Below are positions 26,136 to 34,526 of a DNA stretch of 64,000 nt, piece by piece (position 1 is the first letter of the stretch; each line of letters begins with the position of its first letter). This DNA is from Ascidiaceihabitans donghaensis (GTDB lineage: Bacteria > Pseudomonadota > Alphaproteobacteria > Rhodobacterales > Rhodobacteraceae). The notes under the pieces are model-generated. The model had not been told where the DNA came from. It did no database searches and was given only the letters and a program-made list of their open reading frames with translations. The stretch lies in contig NZ_OMOR01000001.1 in assembly GCF_900302465.1 (NCBI RefSeq), positions 2,632,729 to 2,696,728 of the forward strand, written 5' to 3'. A program made the position numbers and the translations under genes.

Positions 26136-26564
26136 ATGGATATACGTGAAATCACCCCCGCCTATAGTGTTGCGCCGCAAATCGACCTAAACGATTTCCC
26201 AGCGATTGCCGCCGCAGGGTTCAAAGCTGTGATTTGCAACCGCCCGGACCCTGAGATCCCGCCAAGCCATCATGCTGCAGAAATGCAAAAAGCAGCCCAT
26301 GCAGCCGGTTTGGTCTTTTATAATCTGCCGTTGACGCATCATACGATGACAGCCGAAGTCATCGCCCAACACATGGCCTATGCGGAAGAAAACACACCCG
26401 TTCTGGCCTACTGTGCCTCAGGTACCCGTTGCACAGTTGCTTGGGCGTTGGGATCTGCGGCAAAGGGCGTGGATATTTCAGAAATTCTGACAAAATCAAG
26501 TGCTGCCGGCTATGCACTGGATGCTTTACGCCCATCGCTTGAAGTGGCCGCCGCCCAGTCTTGA
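26136..26564 (+). CDS. DUF442/TIGR01244 phosphatase-like protein
   Basis: A 142-residue protein with the dual-specificity-phosphatase-like fold of the TIGR01244 family. The P-loop YCASGTRC places the catalytic Cys at 93 and Arg at 98; VICNRPDPE is the conserved N-terminal segment. Related domains occur in sulfide-detoxifying and beta-lactamase-like fusion proteins (Blh), sometimes annotated as sulfur transferases. No such genes are adjacent, so the substrate is unknown. Confidence 0.85.
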   Translation: MDIREITPAYSVAPQIDLNDFPAIAAAGFKAVICNRPDPEIPPSHHAAEMQKAAHAAGLVFYNLPLTHHTMTAEVIAQHMAYAEENTPVLAYCASGTRCTVAWALGSAAKGVDISEILTKSSAAGYALDALRPSLEVAAAQS

Positions 26565-26644
26565 AGTAAGTTAAAACTGCTTTCTCAAACGATGCGTTTG
26601 GTCAGCCAACTTTTGTGTTCGCGGTTTCGTCTTGGCCGCAGCAC

Positions 26645-27982
26645 TTATCCTGTTTTCGTCAGATCAGCGAGATCCGGAAGGCTGGCCAGATCAGGCAGAT
26701 CGTCCAATTCAGGCAATGCGTCTACTTCGGGCAGCACATCAGGAAGTGTTGCTAAGTCAGGCAAATCGTTCAGGTCTGGCAACTCCGTCAATGCCGGGTC
26801 TTCTGCGGATGGCAGATCGTTTAGATCCGGTAATTCAAGTGCTGTCGGCGCCGCGTCCGGTGTGAGTGCTGGCAGCGATTCAATCACGGGCGGGCTTGTA
26901 TCCAGAGCTGCGGGTGCATCTCCACTTCGTTGTTTGGTTCCAGGCAATGCTTCTATTTCAGGCAGGTCCAATCCCGCACGGTCTGCCGTTCGGCGGCGGG
27001 GCTGGGATGCATAAATCGGTTCTTGTTTAAGTCGCATAGCGCGGGTGCCTTCGACTTGTCCCACAGTTCCGCTGCCGATAACGCGCCCCGTCAATGTTGT
27101 GATATTCGCCTCTGGAAAGCCATTTTGCGGCAGTTGTAAGACGTGTCCCACTTTAAGGGCTTCCAAGTCCATCAAAGGCATTGTCAGTTTACAGACATCT
27201 ACCCGCAACTCAGCAGGAACGGACAAAACAGCGTCACTCAGAGAGGGTGCCTGTTCGGGATCACCATCTGCATCCTGCGCACCCGCGTCAGAGGACATCG
27301 CATCGAAATCTTCAACTACGGGCAAGATAAATACCATCTGCCCCTGTCGGACCCCCCCGGCCATATCTAACGTCATCCGAATGACGTGAAACTCGGGGGC
27401 CTCCAGCCACATGCTAAGAATGCGGGCTTCATCAGCCCGCGCCCCGAAAGCAAACCCCGACATCATGGCCTGTTCTTCTTTCACCTCTAACTGGGGTGGC
27501 ACGCGTTCAAACAAGGCATCCACCAACGGTGCGCACATCGCCGCATCGGTTGACGTCATTTTTCTGGGATCCCCTAAGGGGGCCGAAACCAAAGACATCG
27601 TTTGTTGTTGGATTAACCCGCCAACAATATCCGCACCGATCACCACACCGCCACGCGTCCGGTTGGGACCATCCAAAGCGGCTAAAAGGGACTGTTCATC
27701 CAAAAGTTCCAAACAACCATCAAGGTCACGTTTTTCGGAAACGATACCAATCACTGACATCGACATATCGAAAATTTCATCGGCAATCTTTGCTACGGTC
27801 AAGCGCAAAGCCTTGGCGGCGGTCATCGCCCGCGCCTGATGCTCTTGCAGCCCGACAGACGCTTTGCGCCGCAGGATGGTTTGTGTTTCGCTTGAACCCA
27901 TCGCCTCCGCCCGTTTTTCGCGGGATGCTGTTATGGCACCAGATAAACCACCATTCGTTACCATCGGATTTAAGCTGTTCAT
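26645..27982 (-). CDS. FliM/FliN-like SPOA protein with C-terminal LPDL repeats
   Basis: A 445-residue protein. Residues about 245-330 form a SPOA (C-ring) domain: RVDVCKLTMPLMDLEALKVG, then VLQLPQNGF and GRVIGSGTVGQVEGTRAMRL. The N-terminal part resembles the FliM middle domain. After residue 340 it becomes acidic and proline-rich with many LPDL/LPEL units. No other flagellar gene is nearby. The ATG at 27982 is chosen over an upstream TTG; the gap to the histidine kinase stop is about 33 bases, so co-transcription is likely. It could be a motor switch paralogue or an adaptor for the upstream kinase. Confidence 0.72.
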   Translation of the reverse strand: MNSLNPMVTNGGLSGAITASREKRAEAMGSSETQTILRRKASVGLQEHQARAMTAAKALRLTVAKIADEIFDMSMSVIGIVSEKRDLDGCLELLDEQSLLAALDGPNRTRGGVVIGADIVGGLIQQQTMSLVSAPLGDPRKMTSTDAAMCAPLVDALFERVPPQLEVKEEQAMMSGFAFGARADEARILSMWLEAPEFHVIRMTLDMAGGVRQGQMVFILPVVEDFDAMSSDAGAQDADGDPEQAPSLSDAVLSVPAELRVDVCKLTMPLMDLEALKVGHVLQLPQNGFPEANITTLTGRVIGSGTVGQVEGTRAMRLKQEPIYASQPRRRTADRAGLDLPEIEALPGTKQRSGDAPAALDTSPPVIESLPALTPDAAPTALELPDLNDLPSAEDPALTELPDLNDLPDLATLPDVLPEVDALPELDDLPDLASLPDLADLTKTG

Positions 27983-28015
27983 TTTAAGCAAATTTGTTTG
28001 CCCAAAAAATGTCGC

Positions 28016-30715
28016 CTATTGTGCTGCCAAAGATTTTGCCTGGGGCAAACGCACGACAAAACAATTGCCATCAGGAATGGGTTCGTAAAAAATCGCACCT
28101 TGCAAACGGGTCATGATTTCGAGGCAAATTGCCAACCCAAGGCCTGCTCCCTTGCCTTCCTGGTCGTTAATTCGCGCAAATTTCTCAAAAATCACGTCCC
28201 GGGCGTTTCCGGGGATTGGCGTTCCGTTGTCGCTGAAACGCACGAATGTTCCGTCCGCGTCTTGTTCCACGTCTATTGTCAGTTCGGGTTGCGGGGCTGT
28301 GCAGTATTTATGTGCATTTGTAATCAAATTGATGAAAACCTGCGCAAGCCGGTCCAAATCAGTATGAATCACAACATTTTCGCGCGACCGATGCCGCGTC
28401 ACGATCAGTTTCTGGCGTTGCCCCACACCACACGTGGCCACTGCGTGTTCAATCACATCGCCCAATGATCCAACGCTTTGGTTCAGACTGACTTGCCCGT
28501 TTTCCAGAACACTCAAGTCCAGCAAATCATCCAACAACCGCGTCAGGCGAATGGATTCGACATGAATGATTGACGCGTACTTCGTCTGCTCGGACCGGTC
28601 CAAACCATCTGTGTCACGCAAAATCTCGGAAAATGAGCGGATAGAAGTCATCGGCGTGCGCAATTCATGACTGATCTGGCTTAAAAATGCATCTTTTTGC
28701 ACCGACAACTGCGTCAACTTGGCATTGGCATTGCGCAGTTTCCGCGCTGTTTGGCTCAGTTCGGCCGATTGCTCTTCCAGCCTGTTGGAATATTCCAACA
28801 TCTGCGCGGATTCGTCGGCCACCGCCATCAAGTCTTGCACCGACACAGTTGCCCCCCCCACAAGCTGGCCTATCATGGCATGCGCGGTTGCGGCTCCGAC
28901 CGAAGCGGAAAGCTCGCGTTCCAGTCTTTGCAAAAAGTCAGGCGTAGGTTCGGGCAAAAATCCTTGCACCCCTTGGGTTCTCGCCACATCCCGAAACAGG
29001 GTTTGTGCTTCTTTTGCCCCCAGAATGCGCTGGGTCATAATCATCAAATCTTCGCTTTCCGCCACCGACGCGGACCACCCCTTGGCCTGACCGGAATGCG
29101 CAAAAACATTCACGAATTGCGCACCCTGCAACCGCTCCAACGGCGTTGGAAATGACACCAGTGACCCTAGAATAAAAGCGATAATATTCAGGGCGATAGA
29201 CCAGATAACCGCATGGACGGTGGGGTCGATCCCCTCAATGCCAAACAAGGCATGAGGCCGCAAAACGTTCAATCCCAACGCCCCGTGTTCAAACACCGCG
29301 CTGCTGATCAGACCATCACTGCCAAAGCTGGGAAGAAACGACGTAAAGCTCCAGACGGCGAACCCCGTCACCAGTCCGCACATCGCCCCGATGCGGGTGG
29401 CGCCACGCCAAATGATACCGCCCAGCATGGCAGGCAAAAACTGCGCAACGCCGACAAAGGAAATCAAGCCAATGGCGGCCAAAGCCCCACCGCCCCCCGA
29501 CAAGCGATAGTAAAAGTAGCCCAGTGCAATAATCACCAGAACTGACAGTCGCCGCGACAAGATGACCACGTGGCGCACGTCGCCCGACACAGAGGCCCCC
29601 TGCCCTTGTGCAGACAAATAAATCGGCATCACCACGTGGTTGGACACCATCGTAGACAAGGCCAAAGTCGCCACGATCACCATAGACGTGGCGGACGAAA
29701 ACCCACCCAAAAAGCTGAGCATCGCAAGTGTATTCTGCCCCTGCGACAAAGGCACAGTCAGAACGAAAAAGTCAGGATTGCTGCCTGCGGGCAAAAGATC
29801 CAATCCGACGACCGCGATGGGCACAACAAACAAGCTCATCAGCATCAGGTATAGTGGAAAGGCCCAAGATGCTGTTTGCAGGTGTCGTTCATCGTCGTTT
29901 TCGACCACAAGAACCTGAAACATGCGTGGCAGGCATAGGAATGCAGCCCCCGCCAAAGCCGTCAAAGCCGCCCAGCGGCTGCCATCCATTTGCCAGGCTC
30001 CGATGGGGGACGCGTCGATACGCGCCATCATTTGCGACGGGCCGCCGGCAACCCCCCACACAACAAAAACACCAACAGCCAGCAGCGCCAGAAGTTTCAC
30101 CACAGCTTCCACTGCGATGGCCATAACAACCCCGTCATGGCGTTCGTTGGCATTGAGGTTGCGTGTCCCGAACAGCAATGTGAACAAAGCCAAGCCAAGG
30201 GCGATCCAAAAGCCTGCCGATATCTGGTTCATGCCCGCCTGCACGCCCGTCGCGGCCGTTTCAAATGGATCGGCAAAAATGGACAATGACGTGGTAACCG
30301 ATTGCAATTGCAAAGCAATATAAGGCGTGACGCCCAGCACAGCCATAACCGTCACCACGATGGCCAATGCGTTGGATTTACCGTAACGCGACGAAATCAA
30401 ATCCGCGACTGATGTTGCGCGTTGCGCACGGCCGATCCGCACCAGTTTGCGCAACACCCACCACCAGCCAATCATCACAAGGGATGGTCCCAGATAAATC
30501 GTGACAAACTCCATCCCGGACCGTGCAGCGTAGCCCACAGCGCCATAGAACGTCCAACCTGTGCAGTAGATGGACAAGGACAGCGTATAGACCAGCGGTG
30601 ATCTTAACCACGGGCGGCGGCCCTTGGATGCGGCCCGTTCCGCCAAGAAAGCAATGCCAAACAAACCCGTCACATAAAGCAGACACACCCCGATCAGAAG
30701 ATTGACGCTTGCCAT
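28016..30715 (-). CDS. Sodium/solute symporter-histidine kinase hybrid (CbrA/CrbS-type)
   Basis: An 899-residue inner-membrane sensor. The N-terminal half (about 1-510) has 13 or so hydrophobic helices of the SSS (PutP) family. A linker and coiled coil follow, then HisKA with SHELRTPMTSIRS (phospho-accepting His683) and an HATPase domain with INLITNAHKYC (N box), FSDNGTPIP (G1) and GAGLGLAIC (G2). This layout is that of CbrA and CrbS, which control carbon and acetate use. The start shares a base with the stop of the small upstream gene (TGATG). The partner is probably the CheY-like protein encoded two genes upstream. Confidence 0.9.
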   Translation of the reverse strand: MASVNLLIGVCLLYVTGLFGIAFLAERAASKGRRPWLRSPLVYTLSLSIYCTGWTFYGAVGYAARSGMEFVTIYLGPSLVMIGWWWVLRKLVRIGRAQRATSVADLISSRYGKSNALAIVVTVMAVLGVTPYIALQLQSVTTSLSIFADPFETAATGVQAGMNQISAGFWIALGLALFTLLFGTRNLNANERHDGVVMAIAVEAVVKLLALLAVGVFVVWGVAGGPSQMMARIDASPIGAWQMDGSRWAALTALAGAAFLCLPRMFQVLVVENDDERHLQTASWAFPLYLMLMSLFVVPIAVVGLDLLPAGSNPDFFVLTVPLSQGQNTLAMLSFLGGFSSATSMVIVATLALSTMVSNHVVMPIYLSAQGQGASVSGDVRHVVILSRRLSVLVIIALGYFYYRLSGGGGALAAIGLISFVGVAQFLPAMLGGIIWRGATRIGAMCGLVTGFAVWSFTSFLPSFGSDGLISSAVFEHGALGLNVLRPHALFGIEGIDPTVHAVIWSIALNIIAFILGSLVSFPTPLERLQGAQFVNVFAHSGQAKGWSASVAESEDLMIMTQRILGAKEAQTLFRDVARTQGVQGFLPEPTPDFLQRLERELSASVGAATAHAMIGQLVGGATVSVQDLMAVADESAQMLEYSNRLEEQSAELSQTARKLRNANAKLTQLSVQKDAFLSQISHELRTPMTSIRSFSEILRDTDGLDRSEQTKYASIIHVESIRLTRLLDDLLDLSVLENGQVSLNQSVGSLGDVIEHAVATCGVGQRQKLIVTRHRSRENVVIHTDLDRLAQVFINLITNAHKYCTAPQPELTIDVEQDADGTFVRFSDNGTPIPGNARDVIFEKFARINDQEGKGAGLGLAICLEIMTRLQGAIFYEPIPDGNCFVVRLPQAKSLAAQ

Positions 30716-31011
30716 CAGCTGTCGGTGTCCGGCGCGTGGATGCGCGCCACGTCATCGCGTGTCATGCGCCACAAGGCAGCCGACAACACGATCAAACCAA
30801 GCCACACCCAAAATACGTATTTGATTGCACTGGACAGTGTTGTCTGCACAGTTTCACCGTCCAAAGCACCTTGCGGCCCTTCAGCCCAAAGCAACGGAAC
30901 CATCCAAAGCAGTGCACCCAGAACAGGGGTCAGCCGTATCGCGTCCATCATGCGGCGCTTGCGGTAGCTGCGCCGATCCAGAAACACAGGCGGCGTATTT
31001 TGATCAGCCAT
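30715..31011 (-). CDS. Small two-TM protein encoded with the symporter-kinase
   Basis: A 98-residue protein with a basic N-terminus (LDRRSYRKRRMMDAIR) and two hydrophobic helices (about 27-44 and 65-83). It overlaps the response-regulator gene by 8 bases upstream and the kinase gene by 1 base downstream. Small two-TM subunits accompany some sodium/solute symporters (DUF485 or DUF4212 type); this one is not recognisably in those families but may serve the symporter-kinase in the same way. Confidence 0.72.
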   Translation of the reverse strand: MADQNTPPVFLDRRSYRKRRMMDAIRLTPVLGALLWMVPLLWAEGPQGALDGETVQTTLSSAIKYVFWVWLGLIVLSAALWRMTRDDVARIHAPDTDS

Positions 31012-31387
31012 CAGCCGAATGAACCCGCATCAAATCGCGCACAGCGTTCAGCACTTCGGTGTTGGAAAAAGGTTTTGTCATAAAGCGGCTCACTCCAGCC
31101 TCTTCGGCCAAGGCGCGGTCTCGCATTTGTCCGCGTGCCGTCAACATCAGAATAGGCAAGTCCCGGAATGCATCGTCGCTGCGCAATTCTGTCAGGATAT
31201 CCATACCACTTTTGCCAGGTAACATGTGATCCAGCACAACCAAATCCGGGGAAAGTTCATGCACACGCGCCACAGCCGTTGCGCCGTCCACATGTGTGTC
31301 GACACGCCACCCGTCACGGCTCAGAAGAAAGCTCACCGCTTCGATGATGTTTGGCTCATCCTCTACCAGCAGCACATGCTTGCCCAT
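31004..31387 (-). CDS. CheY-like single-domain response regulator
   Basis: A 127-residue stand-alone receiver: LVEDEPN gives the acidic pocket, LDHMLPGKSG the phosphoacceptor Asp53, MLTARG the switch Thr83, and FMTKPFS the Lys105. There is no output domain, so it must act on another protein. The ATG at 31387 follows GGAGGAG, a strong ribosome site. Translationally linked to the two-TM protein and kinase genes, it is the likely phosphate acceptor, and the FliM-like protein at the end of the run is a candidate target (FliM is the classic target of CheY). Confidence 0.9.
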   Translation of the reverse strand: MGKHVLLVEDEPNIIEAVSFLLSRDGWRVDTHVDGATAVARVHELSPDLVVLDHMLPGKSGMDILTELRSDDAFRDLPILMLTARGQMRDRALAEEAGVSRFMTKPFSNTEVLNAVRDLMRVHSADG

Positions 31388-31465
31388 CGCGGCGTCTCCT
31401 CCCCAAAAGCGCACGGTTCCGTCACCTGAAACTATCGCCGCTTTTATGCGTCATGTCAAAACGCG

Positions 31466-32821
31466 TTAGAAGCCTTCGCTCAAGATTGAAGGCTCACGGC
31501 GTCCGGGACAGGCGCTGCGGGCACACACACGGCAGGTCGAGCCAACGTGCAAAGGCGTTTGGGTCCCGTCTTGGTGTCCGCCTTTGCCTTCGTGCGATCC
31601 GCTTCCCTGCTTTGAACGATCTTCGCGATTTAATGTTGCAGGCAAGATCAGCATCATGCCCTGCACCAAAGGCGGCGTGTTATACCCCGCAGGCTGCGTT
31701 TGCTCTGCCACGGCATAACACGAAAACTCTGCATTGTTGCGCCCGACCTGCTGAACGGTATGCGACACAAAGACCCCCGGCGTCGCAATCGCCTGAAACA
31801 TTGGCCAAAGCGGACAGGCTGCCCCGAAACGCGGCAGTGCAAAATGGTCAATCGGTTTGCGCACAAGCAAACTGCCTGCCCTGTCACATGCAACAAATCC
31901 GGATGCCAAATCCGGCAACGTGGCCAGCCGGCGCAAAATAACAGACGCAGGCGCATTGAAGTGATGCGCAAGCTGCAAGGGGTCTGGCCCCACATCTGAC
32001 CAAGCCTGTTGAAGTGCCCCCAGATCCACCAGACGCGCATCGCGCTGCATTTGCTTCAAAATCCCCAAAGCAATGTGCTTGCCCGCCATCGAGGTCAACT
32101 GGGTTGCGTCTTCTATCAAAGCTTCCGGAGTTTGTGCGCCACTTTCCAAAAACGCAAAATGATAGCCATGTTCGATCAAAAACGCGTCGACTTCTTCCTG
32201 CGGAGAGCTGGCAAGATCCGACCCATCCTGACCGTCCGTTGCATCCAGATACCCAACCAATGCTTTGGAACTGTCTGACAATCGCCGACTGTCCTGATCA
32301 ATATTGGTGTGAAACCGGTCCCGCCACTCGTCTGAAATGTCTTTGCTTTCCGCCAGAATGGAGGCCGTTGACCGGATGGCAGCGGCCGTTGACAAAACTT
32401 CGTGCAGGGATGCGGCAAGTTGGGGATCATGGGCCAGGCGGTCGGTCAAAGTTTCTATCGTGCGTTCCAGCGCATTCACGCGGCGGTGTGCGCCTGCCAA
32501 AATTTCGGCCCATCCCGGAAACCGGCCCGCAAATTCATCCGCACGTTCCAATTCGGCTTCCGATATTGCGTTGCCCACGGCAGCTTCGCGCAATGTGGCG
32601 ATCAAAGCGGCCTCTGCACCTTCGCTAAGGGCTGCCGGTTCAACCCCAAGGGCAGAAGCAATGTTGACCAACAGTTTGCCACCGATTCTCCGGCGATTGT
32701 GTTCAATCAAGTTCAGATAGGACGCGGAAATGCCAATTTCACGGGCCAAATCGGCTTGCCGCATGCCGGACATGGTCCGTCTTTCTCTGATCCTGCTTCC
32801 GGTTAGCCCTTCACGTGCCAT
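31466..32821 (-). CDS. XRE-family regulator with short-chain fatty-acyl (ScfR/RamB-like) domain
   Basis: A 451-residue regulator. The N-terminal HTH (about 5-62: RIRERRTMSGMRQADLARE, GISASYLNLIEHNRRRIG) is followed by a long helical region and a C-terminal domain of the ScfR/RamB/PrpR type, which senses short-chain acyl-CoAs. It ends with HVGSTCRVCARSACPGRREPS, a Cys-rich segment conserved in this group and bound to an Fe-S cluster in PrpR. Divergent from the ABC importer at 33065, it lies just upstream of the receiver-kinase run. The ATG at 32821 has GGAG upstream. Confidence 0.85.
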   Translation of the reverse strand: MAREGLTGSRIRERRTMSGMRQADLAREIGISASYLNLIEHNRRRIGGKLLVNIASALGVEPAALSEGAEAALIATLREAAVGNAISEAELERADEFAGRFPGWAEILAGAHRRVNALERTIETLTDRLAHDPQLAASLHEVLSTAAAIRSTASILAESKDISDEWRDRFHTNIDQDSRRLSDSSKALVGYLDATDGQDGSDLASSPQEEVDAFLIEHGYHFAFLESGAQTPEALIEDATQLTSMAGKHIALGILKQMQRDARLVDLGALQQAWSDVGPDPLQLAHHFNAPASVILRRLATLPDLASGFVACDRAGSLLVRKPIDHFALPRFGAACPLWPMFQAIATPGVFVSHTVQQVGRNNAEFSCYAVAEQTQPAGYNTPPLVQGMMLILPATLNREDRSKQGSGSHEGKGGHQDGTQTPLHVGSTCRVCARSACPGRREPSILSEGF

Positions 32822-32840
32822 TGCCTTCTCCACTCAAATC

Positions 32841-32973
32841 TTGCGTAAACCCTGCCTTTTCAACAACTTTCTGCAACGCGGCATAAAACTATTTACAAGG
32901 TATACCGAGGTATTGTGCAAATATTTACAAAATAATCGTGATTTTCAAGGGACTTATTGCGCAATTTACGCAA
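32841..32973. promoter_or_regulatory. Cluster of TTGYGCAA/TTTACNCAA elements, candidate ScfR-like operators
   Basis: Between the divergent regulator and the importer lie TTGCGTAAA (32841), TTGTGCAAA (32913), TTGCGCAA (32957) and TTTACGCAA (32965), plus two TATTTACAA copies (32890, 32922). RamB/PrpR-type regulators recognise TTTGC/GCAAA-like sites, so these are plausible operators. Confidence 0.4.
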
Positions 32974-33064
32974 AGCAAGCGATAACCTCTTTGCATGTAA
33001 AATGCACGCGCAGGCACGGCTGAGGAGACGTCGTCTGAGCTAATCAATCCATGGGAGGATTTTT

Positions 33065-34408
33065 ATGTCCAAATCAAACATCACACGTCGCGGCGTGCTG
33101 AAGACGGGTGCTGCCGCTGGTGCAGGCCTCGCGCTTCCAACTTACCTCAGCGCCGATGGCCATGCGTACACCAACGCACCGCAGGGCGACACAGTCACTC
33201 TGGGCTTCAACGTACCACAGTCTGGCCCTTATGCCGACGAAGGTGCCGATGAACTGCGCGCATACGAACTGGCCGTTGAGCACCTGAACGGCGAAGGCGA
33301 CGCCGGGATGATGAACACGTTCTCGTCCAAAGCCCTTAAGGGCAACGGTATCCTGGGCAAGAAAGTAACATACGTCACAGGCGACACGCAGACAAAGTCT
33401 GATGCGGCGCGTGCGTCTGCCAAATCCATGATCGAAAAAGACGGCGCTGTGATGATCACAGGCGGCTCTTCTTCCGGTGTTGCGGTTGCGGTTCAGGCAC
33501 TTTGCCAAGACGCGGGCGTCATCTTTATGGCCGGCCTCACGCACTCCAACGACACAACGGGTAAAGACAAGCGGGCCAACGGCTTCCGCCACTTCTTTAA
33601 CTCATACATGTCCGGTGCGGCATTGGCGCCAGTTTTGGCGGCAAACTACGGTACAGACCGTAAAGCCTACCACCTGACAGCCGACTACAACTGGGGCTAC
33701 ACAACGGAAGAAGCGGTTCGCTCTTCCACGGAAGCCATGGGTTGGGAAACAGTAAACGCAGTGAAAACACCACTGGCGTCCACAGACTTCTCGTCCTACA
33801 TCGCGCCAGTTTTGAACTCCGGTGCTGACGTTCTGGTTCTGAACCACTACGGCGGGAACATGGTAAACTCGCTCACAAACGCCGTTCAGTTCGGTCTGCG
33901 TGACAAAACAATCAACAACAAGAACTTCGAAATTGTTGTTCCATTGTACTCTCGCCTGATGGCGAAAGGTGCGGGCGCCAACGTTAAGGGCATCTTCGGC
34001 TCTACAAACTGGCACTGGTCCTTGACGGATGAAGGTTCCAAAGCCTTCGTTAAATCCTTCGGCACCAAGTACGGCTTCCCACCCTCGCAGGCAGCGCACA
34101 CATGCTACGTGCAGACTATGCTCTATGCTGATGCGTGTGAACGTGCAGGCACATTCAACCCTTGTGGCGTTGTTGAAGCGCTTGAAGGCTTTGAATTCGA
34201 CGGCATGGGCAACGGCAAAACGCTGTACCGCGCCGAAGATCACCAGTGCTTCAAAGACGTTCTGGTTGTGAAGGGTAAAGAGAACCCGACAAGCGAATTC
34301 GACCTTCTCGAAATCGTTGAAGTCACACCAGTTGAGCAAGTGACATACGCGCCAGACCACCCACAAGTGGCAGGCGGTTCCTTGGGTGCATGTAACCCGG
34401 GCGCATAA
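33065..34408 (+). CDS. Branched-chain-type ABC transporter substrate-binding protein, Tat exported
   Basis: A 447-residue periplasmic type I binding protein. The N-terminus has a twin-Arg signal (NITRRGVLKTGAAAGAG, Arg8-Arg9), so it is likely folded before export. The two-lobed Leu/Ile/Val-type domain starts at DTVTLGFNVPQSGPYAD. Four Cys occur near the C-terminal half, which is many for this family. The ligand is unknown: LivK-like proteins bind amino acids, urea, amides or aromatic acids. GGGAGGAT lies just before the ATG. A hairpin (34421-34450) separates it from the permease genes. Confidence 0.88.
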   Translation: MSKSNITRRGVLKTGAAAGAGLALPTYLSADGHAYTNAPQGDTVTLGFNVPQSGPYADEGADELRAYELAVEHLNGEGDAGMMNTFSSKALKGNGILGKKVTYVTGDTQTKSDAARASAKSMIEKDGAVMITGGSSSGVAVAVQALCQDAGVIFMAGLTHSNDTTGKDKRANGFRHFFNSYMSGAALAPVLAANYGTDRKAYHLTADYNWGYTTEEAVRSSTEAMGWETVNAVKTPLASTDFSSYIAPVLNSGADVLVLNHYGGNMVNSLTNAVQFGLRDKTINNKNFEIVVPLYSRLMAKGAGANVKGIFGSTNWHWSLTDEGSKAFVKSFGTKYGFPPSQAAHTCYVQTMLYADACERAGTFNPCGVVEALEGFEFDGMGNGKTLYRAEDHQCFKDVLVVKGKENPTSEFDLLEIVEVTPVEQVTYAPDHPQVAGGSLGACNPGA

Positions 34409-34420
34409 GCGTAACACTTT

Positions 34421-34450
34421 GAGGGCGGGACTGGTTTCCGCCCTCTTCTT
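34421..34450 (+). terminator. Partial terminator between binding-protein and permease genes
   Basis: GAGGGCGG and CCGCCCTC pair around GACTGGTTT and are followed by TTCTT. Placed after the first gene of the importer operon, it probably lets the binding protein be made in excess over the membrane parts. Confidence 0.65.
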
Positions 34451-34526
34451 AAGCGGCATTTCAAAGCCGATCTTTCCCGATTTTCGGCCATAAAGGGCCG
34501 GTCTTTCGCTTCATGAGGGTGGCACC

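Noticed and set aside
26648..26880. Tandem-repeat-like DNA, possible CRISPR or VNTR
   Set aside because: The repeats are degenerate, have no uniform spacers and encode the LPDL tail of the FliM-like protein in frame.
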